Notes under the pieces: generated by a model | What the model was told of the DNA's origin: nothing | The model's input: the letters and a program-made list of their open reading frames with translations, nothing else | The model's database searches: none | Part shown: in pieces, positions 1-8,467 of the stretch | Layout of the letters: each line of letters starts with the position of its first letter | Position numbering within the stretch: the first letter of the stretch is position 1 | Made by a program: the position numbers and the translations under genes | From: an uncultured bacterium | GTDB taxonomy: Bacteria > Cyanobacteriota > Vampirovibrionia > Gastranaerophilales > Gastranaerophilaceae | Reading direction: 5' to 3' | DNA: 64,000 nucleotides | Assembly: GCA_905215335.1 (NCBI GenBank) | Contig: CAJMPQ010000006.1 | Span: forward strand, 60,391 to 124,390

Positions 1-2172
1 CATTTCTCCAAGAGTTGTATTTGTTAATGTAATCCAGCTCATACCTAGTAGAGATGAATTATATTGATTTCTGAATGTTGAGTTGAACAAGTCAATCAAT
101 AATGTTTGGTAGAATAATCTTGAACCTTCTTGTACAAATCTTTCTTTGAATTTAGTATCAGCACCTTGTTTATCATTACCATTTGATTTCAACATAACCA
201 TGTTGTAGTTATCTGTCATCAAGAACCAGATTGTAGCGATTGAAGCTGCTGTTTTTGCAAGGTTTGATAATTCTGCGTTTGATACATTTGATAATGAATC
301 TACGTTGAATGCTTTTAATAAGTTTACTTGTACGTAGTCTTTGAATTGTTCAGCATTAAAGTCTTTTTTCAATGCTTGTTTGCTTATTTTTTCAAAACTA
401 TTTGCAAGAGCTTCTATATCTTTAACTTGTTTAGGAGCTTTACCTTTTCTGAATACACTCATAAGTTTTTCATCTATCATCCAATATGGAAGTGTAATTG
501 TGTTCCACATAAATTTGAATGGTGCAATGAAGAAGTTTACAAGTGGTTTAACTTTTTTATCTTTAGAACCTAAATCGATAATTGATTTTCCGTCTACTGT
601 TTTTAATGCAGTTTTACCAACTTGGTCATATTTGTCTGCAAGTTTTTCAAAACCATTTTCTCTAAGAACTTTTACAACTTCATCGAATTTATTACTGTCT
701 ACAATATATTTTTCTGAAGTTAGGTTTTTGTATAATTGAGTGAATGGTCTATATATTACTTTATCTTCAAATGCTTTTACAGCATTATCGGCGTTCAAAT
801 CTTTAATGCCAAGTTTATCAAATTTTTCAGCATTATTAAGTTTCATATTTTCAAAATATTTTAGTGCTGCATTTTTAACTGCAGGGATATTTTTGATACC
901 TTTTATACTATATCCGATTGCAAGTATTGCTGCGGAAGCTTTCATAATTGTATCGAATGATAATAATGGTTTTTGTTGTTCTTTTTGTTTATTATTATTA
1001 TTATTTGTTCCTTCTGAGCTTACTTGTTTATTGTTTTCAGATTTGAATGATACCGGAGCAATTTTTGCTTCAGGTGCATTTAATTTTTCATTTTCTCTTC
1101 TAGCTTCTTCCGGAGTTAATCTAGTAATATGTTTACCGTTAGATAGACGAGAATACATTTCTGTAACAAGAACTGTAATACCTGTTGTTAATACAATACC
1201 TGCTTTTGATTTATTGATGAATTTTTGGAATGCACCCATTGTGATAAGGGTTAGGTAACCGCTTGTTAAAATTCTGCTAACTTCTTGTTTAAATCTGATT
1301 TTCTTTTCTTTATCAGCAGCTTTAGGGTCATCATCCATCATTCTTGATAAGTTGTAAGCATCATTTGCTAAGAATATTGCAGGAGGTAAACCAGATACTA
1401 ATCTGTTCAAAGCTCTTTCGTGTTTTGTATCATAGTTTCCTGATTTTGGATCGAATTGTTTTAATTCTGCTTGGAAAATTTTAGAATCCATTTTTGCGTC
1501 AACGTCAGCAGTAATTCTTGCAATTTCATCTGCTGATAGATCAGAAATAGCTTTACCTGCTTGTTTTGCAAATGCTTCTTTTGCACTTTCTATTTTCATA
1601 TCTCTAAAAGTGATAAGACCTGTTAGAGAGTTTACTTTTGCATCTATTTTTGAACGTTGTCTTATAGCTTTAAATACTGGTCTTTCTAAAGTTTTTGCGG
1701 ACCAATCTTTTAAGCCTGGAACTTTTCCTAAAAGTTCTACTGTTCCGTTTAAGATATCTCCAGGTAATATTTTAAATGGATATAAAGCACCTTCTAATGC
1801 TAAGTGTGGAATTGTTTTTTTCTTGATTATAATTTTATCTCCATCAATAGAGATTAGATTAGAAGTTTTATCTGCGTGTTTAACAGTGATATCTTGTAAT
1901 AAATCTTCGCCCATTGAACCAACATATTTTTGAGCGAATTTTTTAAATTCATCAACACTATAAACTTTTTCTAATTGTTTGTAACCTAAAGAAAGACCTT
2001 TAAAACTCAAATCCTGATGATTAGTTTTTAAAGGTCTCTTAATATCTTGATTATTATATTGTGATTGAAATTTTTGAGAATGAGAGAGAGTGGTCTCGAA
2101 ATTCGGAGACATGTACTCCTTCTTGTATCGTTGTTTGTCTATTCGAAAATTTGTCGCATTATTTACTATCAT
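1..2172 (-). CDS. Large hypothetical membrane protein, C-terminus beyond window edge
   Basis: One uninterrupted minus-strand frame of 724 codons runs off the left edge, so the C-terminus is missing. I do not recognise a family. The N-terminus is polar and probably disordered, then carries a LSFKGL motif that resembles an N-terminal F[KT]G motif in the protein at 48233. A long Lys/Ala-rich soluble part follows. At least three hydrophobic stretches (around YLTLITMGAF, ITVLVTEMY, and MKASAAILAIGYS) suggest membrane contact. The outer ATG at 2172 is used here. An inner ATG at 2112 follows AAGGAG at only 3 nt spacing and could be the real start. The plus-strand frames over this stretch are shadows. 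Function unknown. Confidence 0.75.
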   Translation of the reverse strand, partial: MIVNNATNFRIDKQRYKKEYMSPNFETTLSHSQKFQSQYNNQDIKRPLKTNHQDLSFKGLSLGYKQLEKVYSVDEFKKFAQKYVGSMGEDLLQDITVKHADKTSNLISIDGDKIIIKKKTIPHLALEGALYPFKILPGDILNGTVELLGKVPGLKDWSAKTLERPVFKAIRQRSKIDAKVNSLTGLITFRDMKIESAKEAFAKQAGKAISDLSADEIARITADVDAKMDSKIFQAELKQFDPKSGNYDTKHERALNRLVSGLPPAIFLANDAYNLSRMMDDDPKAADKEKKIRFKQEVSRILTSGYLTLITMGAFQKFINKSKAGIVLTTGITVLVTEMYSRLSNGKHITRLTPEEARRENEKLNAPEAKIAPVSFKSENNKQVSSEGTNNNNNKQKEQQKPLLSFDTIMKASAAILAIGYSIKGIKNIPAVKNAALKYFENMKLNNAEKFDKLGIKDLNADNAVKAFEDKVIYRPFTQLYKNLTSEKYIVDSNKFDEVVKVLRENGFEKLADKYDQVGKTALKTVDGKSIIDLGSKDKKVKPLVNFFIAPFKFMWNTITLPYWMIDEKLMSVFRKGKAPKQVKDIEALANSFEKISKQALKKDFNAEQFKDYVQVNLLKAFNVDSLSNVSNAELSNLAKTAASIATIWFLMTDNYNMVMLKSNGNDKQGADTKFKERFVQEGSRLFYQTLLIDLFNSTFRNQYNSSLLGMSWITLTNTTLGEM

Positions 2173-2322
2173 ATACACACCCGTTTTTCATGTATTTTCA
2201 TTCATACTAAAACAAAACGCAAGTAAAATTTGCTAAAATTTTACGTATTTTAACAATTGAAAACAATATAAATAATCCTGTTATAATCATTATATATCTG
2301 CATATATAGTCTATTTTACTAT

Positions 2323-2351
2323 TTTACAAGACGTGGGTTTTAGTGTATAAT
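2323..2351 (+). promoter_or_regulatory. Likely sigma-70 promoter for the fixC-fixX operon
   Basis: TTTACA at 2323-2328 and TATAAT at 2346-2351 are separated by 17 bases. The start codon of the FixC-like gene lies 20 bases downstream, which would give a very short leader. A second TATAAT at 2282-2287 lies further upstream with a 19-base spacing to TTGAAA at 2257. Confidence 0.6.
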
Positions 2352-2370
2352 AGGTATTGAGAGAAGTTTT

Positions 2371-3669
2371 ATGTTGAAAGAAAATAATAAAACAGATGTT
2401 ATAGTCGTTGGAGCAGGTCCAAGTGGTGTAGCTTGTGCAATTACTCTTGCAAGAGCAGGTAAAGAGGTTGTACTTATTGAACGCGGCTTGTTTGCAGGTA
2501 GTAAAAATGTTTTTGGTGGTGCAATTTATACTCAACCAACAAAAGAAATTTTTCCAAATTTTGAAACAGAAGCTCCTGTAGAAAGACGTAACATAGAACA
2601 TAATTTTATTATTTTAGGAGAACAAGATTCAACAACTGTAACTTATCGAAAAAATGATAATGTAAGTTATTCTGTTATTAGAGGTAAATTTGACCGTTGG
2701 GCAGCAGAGCAGGCTAAAAAAGCAGGCGTTATTCTTGTTGAAGAAACTGTTGTTAGAGAATTGTTGAAAAAAGGCAATAAAGTTGTTGGTGTTAAAACTG
2801 AATTAGAAGAATATTATTCAGATATTGTGATTTTAGCAGATGGTGTAAATTCTCTTTTAGCAAGACAGATAGGTTTAAGGAATGAACTTGAGACAAAAGA
2901 TGTTGCACTTAGCGTAAAAGAAGTTTTAAAACTGGATAAAGAAATTATAAATCAAAGATTTAATCTAAATGATGATGAAGGTGCTATTGGTGAAATCTTT
3001 GGTGGGCCAATGTTAGGTTCATTGGGTTTAGGATTTATGTACACTAATACAGATTCTATTACTATTGGGTTAGGTGTAACTTTAAATGATTTAGTAGAAA
3101 AAAATCTTAGACCATTTGAAGTTTTAGAACAATTGAAAAATCATCCTACTATTGCTCCTTTAATTAAAGACGCAACATTAAAAGAATATTCTGCGCATTT
3201 AATTCCGGAAGGCGGATATAAAAAGATTCCAAAGCTTTGTGATAATGGAGTTATGATTGTTGGAGATGCAGGTATGCTTGTTAATAACTTGCATTGGGAA
3301 GGTACTAATCTTGCTATGATTAGTGGTAAGTTGGCGGGTGAAACCGCAATAAAAGCTTTAGAATGTGGAGATTTTTCTAAAAAAATGTTATCACATTATG
3401 AAAAAAATCTACAAAATTCATTTGTTCTTAAAGATATGAAAACATATAAAGAATTAATGGATGTTTTTCATAATAGACAACAAGCATTTTTGAATTACTA
3501 TTTGAAGAAAATCAATTCTTTCTTTGAAATGTTTACATCAGTAAATAGTATTCCAAAGCGCGAAAATTATTGGAAGTTTATAAAAAGTATATTTACGGAT
3601 AGAAAGATTTCAGAATTATTTAAAGATGTATTTGCACTTATAAAGTTAGTATGGAGTATTTTGATATGA
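2371..3669 (+). CDS. fixC: FAD-dependent oxidoreductase, FixC / ETF-quinone oxidoreductase family
   Basis: The 432-residue protein opens with a Rossmann FAD-binding motif (VVGAGPSGVACAITLARAG, residues 12-30) followed by an ERG motif typical of the second beta strand. A second FAD-contact motif (GVMIVGDAG, near residue 292) lies before the C-terminal third. Length and motif order fit FixC/geranylgeranyl-reductase-type flavoproteins. The next gene encodes a FixX-like ferredoxin and starts in an ATGA overlap, which is the FixC-FixX arrangement. In the known system FixCX passes electrons from the FixAB flavoprotein to quinone or another acceptor. No fixA or fixB is present in this window. The electron donor and acceptor are therefore inferred only from the family. 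Confidence 0.85.
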   Translation: MLKENNKTDVIVVGAGPSGVACAITLARAGKEVVLIERGLFAGSKNVFGGAIYTQPTKEIFPNFETEAPVERRNIEHNFIILGEQDSTTVTYRKNDNVSYSVIRGKFDRWAAEQAKKAGVILVEETVVRELLKKGNKVVGVKTELEEYYSDIVILADGVNSLLARQIGLRNELETKDVALSVKEVLKLDKEIINQRFNLNDDEGAIGEIFGGPMLGSLGLGFMYTNTDSITIGLGVTLNDLVEKNLRPFEVLEQLKNHPTIAPLIKDATLKEYSAHLIPEGGYKKIPKLCDNGVMIVGDAGMLVNNLHWEGTNLAMISGKLAGETAIKALECGDFSKKMLSHYEKNLQNSFVLKDMKTYKELMDVFHNRQQAFLNYYLKKINSFFEMFTSVNSIPKRENYWKFIKSIFTDRKISELFKDVFALIKLVWSILI

Positions 3670-3941
3670 GTATAGATAAAAAACTTTTCACATTAAAATA
3701 TTCTCCGGATGTAGAATCACATTTGAAACCTGATAAAGAACAATGCAAAAATTGTAAAAGTAAATGTTGTACATACATTTGCCCTGCAGAAGTTTATGAG
3801 TGGAATGAAGAAACTCAAGAGCTTATTGTAAATTATGAAAATTGTTTAGAATGCGGAGCTTGTAGAATAGCTTGCGAAAAGAAGTGTATTGATTGGCAGT
3901 ATCCTAAAGGTACAAAAGGAGTCACATTTAAGCAAGGATAA
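3666..3941 (+). CDS. fixX: FixX-like ferredoxin
   Basis: This 91-residue protein has two cysteine clusters: CKNCKSKCC with YICP, and CLECGACRIAC followed by CIDWQYP and a G-V motif. This matches FixX-type ferredoxin partners of FixC. The ATG at 3666 overlaps the TGA of the FixC-like gene (ATGA), with GGAG 9 nt upstream. An ATG 15 bases earlier lacks a ribosome-binding site. It probably carries a 4Fe-4S cluster and hands electrons to or from the flavoprotein. The first cluster has more cysteines than one cubane needs, so a second cluster is possible. Confidence 0.85.
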   Translation: MSIDKKLFTLKYSPDVESHLKPDKEQCKNCKSKCCTYICPAEVYEWNEETQELIVNYENCLECGACRIACEKKCIDWQYPKGTKGVTFKQG

Positions 3942-3976
3942 ATTATTTAGTAAATAAATATAAGGAGACGAAAAAG

Positions 3977-4351
3977 ATGAAAGAAGAATATTCTCAACAA
4001 CACAGACGTTGGTATGACAAAGATCCAGTTTTATCAGAGGCAGTTAAAACATTAGAAGAAACTGATGATCAAACTCAAATTAGAGTAGCTTTAAATTTGA
4101 TTAAAATTATTATTGAACATAATATCGAAGATGAAAGATTTGAAGCTGTTGATGATATCATTAATGCAGTTGGTTCAGGTTTAGATGATAATAGACGTGG
4201 ACGTTGGTATGATATTGATACAACATTAAGAACAGCTATGAATATGTTACAAAATTGTCCTGAAGATACTCAAAAAGTTATTGCAAAAGAGATGGCTAAA
4301 ATGGTTGTTGATGCAATAAAAAAAGACGAAGATTCAGATGACGAAGAATAA
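3977..4351 (+). CDS. Small acidic protein with two RWYD repeats
   Basis: The protein has 124 residues and is not a family I know. It consists of two copies of a unit of about 37 residues. The first begins RRWYDKDPVLSEAV and the second GRWYDIDTTLRTAM, each followed by a predicted helix pair with the pattern L..A...L....D.Q...A..L..II. The C-terminus is an acidic tail (DEDSDDEE). The ATG has a strong AAGGAGA site 8 nt upstream. It lies 35 bases after the FixX-like gene and may share its transcript, ending at the hairpin at 4379. A second two-repeat protein of the same type is encoded at 38821. Function unknown. Confidence 0.8.
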   Translation: MKEEYSQQHRRWYDKDPVLSEAVKTLEETDDQTQIRVALNLIKIIIEHNIEDERFEAVDDIINAVGSGLDDNRRGRWYDIDTTLRTAMNMLQNCPEDTQKVIAKEMAKMVVDAIKKDEDSDDEE

Positions 4352-4378
4352 CAATATATTATTATTTTAAAATATAAA

Positions 4379-4410
4379 GAACGATGTGCATTATATGTGC
4401 ATCGTTTTTT
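4379..4410 (+). terminator. Rho-independent terminator
   Basis: An 11-bp stem (ACGATGTGCAT paired with ATGTGCATCGT, two G-U pairs) with a 3-base loop is followed by TTTTTT. It closes the fixC-fixX-RWYD transcript. Confidence 0.8.
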
Positions 4411-4465
4411 AATGTCCTATAAATAAAGGATAAACGGATTTTATATTTTATGTATTATAAATAGT

Positions 4466-4792
4466 ATGGATACACATATGTCAATTGAAGAGGAAGATAG
4501 GGCATTAAAAATGGTAGGGTTGGAACTGATGTTTCTAACTCCCGAAAAATGTTCTTCAGAAGATGGAATTACAGCTGTCGAACTTGCAAAGTTAGTCGAT
4601 ATTCCTCTCGATGTAGTAAAAAAGAAATTAAATATTTTAAAAGAAAAAGATATCGTTAGAGTTAAGGGTATCAATCCTAAGTATTGGAAATTTAATGAGT
4701 ATAATTTTCAGAGACTGGATGATGATGATGAAATTTTTCATTTGTTATGTAGCTTTGATGATGTTGATTTTGATAAATATTTTTCATATTAA
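4466..4792 (+). CDS. Small winged-helix-like protein
   Basis: This 108-residue protein has a central helix-turn-helix-like region (residues 35-75: ITAVELAKLVDIPLDVVKKKLNIL then a DIVRVKG wing-like strand). That suggests DNA binding or a regulatory fold. The C-terminus is acidic (DDDDE) and aromatic. No clear ribosome-binding site precedes the ATG at 4466 or the one at 4478. TATAAA/TATTAT sequences end only a few bases before the start, so a leaderless transcript is possible. No family name can be given. Confidence 0.7.
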   Translation: MDTHMSIEEEDRALKMVGLELMFLTPEKCSSEDGITAVELAKLVDIPLDVVKKKLNILKEKDIVRVKGINPKYWKFNEYNFQRLDDDDEIFHLLCSFDDVDFDKYFSY

Positions 4793-4866
4793 TCCAAAAA
4801 ATGTAGTATGCAATTGTTGATGAATATGCTATTATAATAATATAAATTACAATACGAGGAGTAAAA

Positions 4867-6195
4867 ATGGCATCAAGTACAAATCAGCTTCAAAAACCTG
4901 TTACTATGCAAGTTAACAATTCCGGAAATTTAGAAATCGGAGGTTGTGATTTAGTTGCTTTGGCTGAAAAGTATTCTACTCCTTTGTATGTTTTAGATGA
5001 AAAGACAATTCGTTCAATATGTAAAGATTACAAAAAAGCTTTTGAAAAGTATCCTAAAACTCATATGATGTATGCTTCTAAAGCATTGTGTACCGAAGCA
5101 GTTGCCAAAATTGTTGATAGTGAAGGATTTGGTTTTGATACTGTATCAGGTGGTGAAATTTATACTGTCTATAAAGCTGGTGTAGATATGTCACATGTTT
5201 TGTTTAATGGTAATAACAAATCTTTTGACGAATTAACTTTGGCTATAGATTTAGGTGTTGGTAGAATTTCTGTAGATAACTTTTTGGAATTAGCTTTGTT
5301 GAATGAAATTGCAAAAAGTAAAAATAAAATTGTAGATGTTTTATTAAGAATTACTCCTGGAATTGAATGTCATACTCATGAATATATTCAAACAGGACAT
5401 TTGGATTCTAAATTTGGATTTGATTTAACACAAATTGATGAAGCTGTTGAACTTATATTGAATGAATATAAAAATATTAAGTTACACGGACTTCACGCTC
5501 ATATTGGTTCGCAAATTTTTGAAACAAGTATTTATCCTGATGAAATTGAAATTTTAGTAAAAGAAATTGTTCGTTTGGATGAAAAATATAATTTAAAATT
5601 AGATGAGATTAATATCGGTGGAGGTTTAGGGGTAAAATATACAGAAGCTGATTTACCACCTTCAACATACGATATTGGTGAATTGATTATTAATAAATTA
5701 CATGAAGTAATTGAAAAATACGGTATTGAGCCTCCAACAGTATTTTTAGAACCAGGTAGAAGTATTATATCAACATCTGGTGTAACTTTATATACTATTG
5801 GAAGTTCAAAACAAGTTCCTCAAGGAAGAAAATATGTTGCTATTGATGGCGGTATGGCAGATAACCCTAGACCATCAATGTATCAGGCTGAATATTTTGC
5901 ACAAATTGCAAATAAAAAAGATAATTCTGACACTGAAAAAGTTACTGTTGCAGGTAGATTTTGCGAATCTGGTGATATTCTAATTAAAGAAATAGAATTA
6001 CCTAATCCTGTAGAGGGTGATATTTTATGTGTTTATAACACTGGTGCTTATAATTATTCAATGGCATCGAATTATAATAGAGTACAAAAACCTGCAATGG
6101 TTTTAGTTAATGATTCTCAATCTGATATTATTATCAAAAGAGAAACTTTAGATGATTTAATTTCGCACGATATAATTCCGGATAGGTTAAAATGA
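4867..6195 (+). CDS. lysA: Diaminopimelate decarboxylase
   Basis: The 442-residue protein is a fold-type III PLP enzyme that decarboxylates meso-diaminopimelate to lysine in the cytosol. The PLP lysine is K72 in MYASKAL. The glycine-rich phosphate-binding loop (INIGGGLG) and the PGRSI motif are present. The GRFCESGDIL segment supplies the cysteine that contacts substrate in the partner subunit. The start follows AGGAG with 5 nt spacing. TGCTATTATAAT at 4827-4838 is a likely extended -10 promoter. The stop overlaps the cdaA start, which couples lysine and cell-wall precursor metabolism to c-di-AMP synthesis. Confidence 0.95.
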   Translation: MASSTNQLQKPVTMQVNNSGNLEIGGCDLVALAEKYSTPLYVLDEKTIRSICKDYKKAFEKYPKTHMMYASKALCTEAVAKIVDSEGFGFDTVSGGEIYTVYKAGVDMSHVLFNGNNKSFDELTLAIDLGVGRISVDNFLELALLNEIAKSKNKIVDVLLRITPGIECHTHEYIQTGHLDSKFGFDLTQIDEAVELILNEYKNIKLHGLHAHIGSQIFETSIYPDEIEILVKEIVRLDEKYNLKLDEINIGGGLGVKYTEADLPPSTYDIGELIINKLHEVIEKYGIEPPTVFLEPGRSIISTSGVTLYTIGSSKQVPQGRKYVAIDGGMADNPRPSMYQAEYFAQIANKKDNSDTEKVTVAGRFCESGDILIKEIELPNPVEGDILCVYNTGAYNYSMASNYNRVQKPAMVLVNDSQSDIIIKRETLDDLISHDIIPDRLK

Positions 6196-7100
6196 TGATA
6201 GACGAATTTTTAATGATACTTCAAAGCTTTATGGATAACTGGCATTTGTATTTAAAGGATACTTTTGGCTGGAAAAATATTTTTGAAGTTCTTATTATTG
6301 TTGCGATTTTAGTTGTTTTTTATCAAAAATTTATTAAAAATACTCATTCGGAAAAATTTGTTAAGGGTGCTTTCGTATTAGTATTTTTATGGATATTTAG
6401 TGAATTTTTGGTTGCAATTGATTTAACTATTTTGGGTGTGTTTATTCGTTCTGTAGTAACTTTGATTGCATTGAGTTTAATTGTTATTTTCCAACCTGAA
6501 TTAAGAAGATTTTTAGGTTATTTAGGCCAAGTAGATTTCTTTAAAAGATTATTTGAAAACGATAAGAAAAAAGAAGAAAACAAATCAATTGATGTTATAA
6601 AAGAAATTATTGAGGCTGTAAAATATCTTTCAAAATCACATACAGGAGCCTTGATTGTATTCCAAAAAGACTTAAGTAATACATATCATGATGTTGGAAC
6701 AATTTTAAATGCTGATGTTTCTACAGAATTATTGTTAACTATCTTCCACGTAAATACACCTTTACATGATGGTGCTGTTGTTATTAGCGGTTCTAAAATT
6801 ATATCAGCTGGTGTTTTGTTACCGCTAACAGATGATCCTAAATTAAGTTGGAAGTATGGTACTCGTCATAGAGCTGCAATTGGTATGACAGAATCTAGTA
6901 ATGCAGCTTGTCTTGTTGTTTCAGAAGAAACTGGGGATGTTTCTATAACATTAGATGGCGCATTGAAAAAGTATGATGATATTCCAACTTTAAAAACTGA
7001 TTTAGAAAATATTCTAGGTTATAAAAAATCAGAACAGGAAGATAAAAAAACTATTTTTAACTTAGAAAAATTAATCACAATCAAAAAAAATGAGAAATAA
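6192..7100 (+). CDS. cdaA: Diadenylate cyclase CdaA (c-di-AMP synthase)
   Basis: The 302-residue protein has three N-terminal membrane segments (about residues 31-48, 58-76 and 79-100) and a cytosolic DAC domain. The catalytic signatures DGA (residues 193-195) and RHR (225-227) are intact. It condenses two ATP into cyclic di-AMP. The N-terminal layout is that of CdaA, not DisA or CdaS. It starts inside the lysA stop (ATGA). CdaR (YbbR), the usual neighbour and regulator in Firmicutes, is absent here, and a YitT-type membrane protein follows two bases downstream. Confidence 0.95.
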   Translation: MMIDEFLMILQSFMDNWHLYLKDTFGWKNIFEVLIIVAILVVFYQKFIKNTHSEKFVKGAFVLVFLWIFSEFLVAIDLTILGVFIRSVVTLIALSLIVIFQPELRRFLGYLGQVDFFKRLFENDKKKEENKSIDVIKEIIEAVKYLSKSHTGALIVFQKDLSNTYHDVGTILNADVSTELLLTIFHVNTPLHDGAVVISGSKIISAGVLLPLTDDPKLSWKYGTRHRAAIGMTESSNAACLVVSEETGDVSITLDGALKKYDDIPTLKTDLENILGYKKSEQEDKKTIFNLEKLITIKKNEK

Positions 7101-7102
7101 TT

Positions 7103-7978
7103 ATGGGTAATAACGCAGAATTATCATATAAAGTAAAAATATTGAAGTGGTTTAAAAATATTCTATTTTTGACTTTTGGTGCTGTTATTACAGGTTGTGC
7201 TTTGGAAACTTTTTTAGTTCCTAATAAAATTATTGATGGTGGAGTTATTGGTATTTCAATGATTGTAAGCCATATTTCAAATTGGAATTTGGGTTTATTA
7301 GTATTGATTTTAAATGCTCCATTTATCTTATTGGCGCTTACGAAGTTGGGTAAAAGGTTTGTTTTTCAGACTGCTTATGCCAACATTATTTTAGCATTAT
7401 CATTAAATTTCTTCCATCATTATAAGGCAACAGAAGATTTATTATTAGCAACTGTTTTTGGTGGAATTATTTTAGGTATTGGTGTTGGATTAATTTTAAA
7501 AAACGAAGGTTCGCTTGATGGAACAGAAGTTTTATCCTTATTAGTATCTAAAAAATTTGGATTTTCTGTTGGCGAATTTATTATGGGAATAAATGTATTT
7601 ATTTATATGCTAGCCGGATTAGTTTTTGGCTGGGAAAGTGCAATGTATTCAATAATGACTTATTTTATTGTATCGAAGGTTATTGATATAGTAATGGAAG
7701 GATTCAATAGTTCTAAATCAGTTCGAATTATTAGCGATGATGCTTCTGCAATAGGACAAGCATTAATTGAAAAATTAGATATTAGTGTAACTTATCTTCA
7801 AGGAATTGGTGGTTATACAGGTCAAGATAAAGATTTAATTTATTGCGTAATTTCACGTTTAGAATTACCTAAGATGTTAGATATAATTAAAGAAATTGAT
7901 CCAAAAGCTTTTGTATCTGTTGTAGATGTTCACGAGGTTTATGGTGGCAGATTTAGAAAGCATATTGATAAAATTTAA
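7103..7978 (+). CDS. YitT family membrane protein
   Basis: This 291-residue protein has about five to six hydrophobic segments in residues 15-195, with features of the YitT/DUF161 membrane domain (VPNKIIDGGVIGISMI; NEGSLDGTEVLSLL). A soluble C-terminal domain of DUF2179 type (about 205-285) includes GGYTGQDKDLIYCVISRLE. The family is widespread but of unclear transport function. It is the last gene of the lysA-cdaA unit. Confidence 0.85.
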   Translation: MGNNAELSYKVKILKWFKNILFLTFGAVITGCALETFLVPNKIIDGGVIGISMIVSHISNWNLGLLVLILNAPFILLALTKLGKRFVFQTAYANIILALSLNFFHHYKATEDLLLATVFGGIILGIGVGLILKNEGSLDGTEVLSLLVSKKFGFSVGEFIMGINVFIYMLAGLVFGWESAMYSIMTYFIVSKVIDIVMEGFNSSKSVRIISDDASAIGQALIEKLDISVTYLQGIGGYTGQDKDLIYCVISRLELPKMLDIIKEIDPKAFVSVVDVHEVYGGRFRKHIDKI

Positions 7979-7982
7979 TAAC

Positions 7983-8011
7983 TGGACAATTTAAAAAAAA
8001 TATAATATACT
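7983..8011 (+). promoter_or_regulatory. Sigma-70 type promoter
   Basis: TGGACA at 7983-7988 and TATACT at 8006-8011 are 17 bases apart, about 30 bases upstream of the 8042 start codon. Confidence 0.55.
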
Positions 8012-8041
8012 GAAATTTAAGAAGAGATAAAGGAAATAAAT

Positions 8042-8389
8042 ATGGCTAAACATTGTGATACAGTGCCTATAGAGGTTACAATTTTAACAGCAGATCATGA
8101 TATTAAAGGTGTAGTTCATGTTTCAAAATATACAAATACAAACAGAGAACTTACAGACCTTTTAAATGATAGAGAAAGAAGATTTTTAGCAGTAACAAAT
8201 GCTGAAATTTATCCAAGAACAGGTAATCAATCTCCAAGACGTTATAATTTCTTGGAAATTCATATGGATTATGTTTTGATGGTTCATCCAACAACACAAG
8301 CTGTGTTTAAAGATTCTGGTAAAACCCAAGAAGATATTTCAAGATTTAGAGAATTAAGATTGAAATTAAATCAAACAAAACCATTTTAA
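8042..8389 (+). CDS. Conserved-looking hypothetical protein, 115 aa
   Basis: The protein is compact and soluble, with a beta-rich N-terminal half (VPIEVTILTADHDIKGVVHVS) and NRELTDLLNDRERRFLAVTNAEIY. The pattern resembles the small uncharacterised beta-barrel-like proteins of the DUF6812 type, but I recall that family only loosely. It has its own promoter and a strong terminator, so it is monocistronic. An upstream GAGATAAAGGA-type site precedes the ATG. No function can be assigned. Confidence 0.75.
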   Translation: MAKHCDTVPIEVTILTADHDIKGVVHVSKYTNTNRELTDLLNDRERRFLAVTNAEIYPRTGNQSPRRYNFLEIHMDYVLMVHPTTQAVFKDSGKTQEDISRFRELRLKLNQTKPF

Positions 8390-8412
8390 GTTTTAAAAAG
8401 TAATTTTATTTT

Positions 8413-8449
8413 AAAAACGTCGGTTCTAGTTTATAGAACCGACGTTTTT
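8413..8449. terminator. Bidirectional terminator hairpin
   Basis: A perfect 16-bp stem (AAAAACGTCGGTTCTA / TAGAACCGACGTTTTT) with a 5-base loop sits between convergent genes. It serves the 8042 gene and the minus-strand gene ending at 8468. Confidence 0.9.
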
Positions 8450-8467
8450 GCTATATTATTTTTTTAT

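Noticed and set aside
328..1933. Plus-strand open frames over the left edge
   Set aside because: They are shadows of the continuous 724-codon minus-strand frame, which has the better codon use and runs the full length.
2311..2601. Minus-strand 96-codon frame
   Set aside because: It lies antisense to the start of the FixC-like gene, with Cys/Phe/Asn-rich noise composition.
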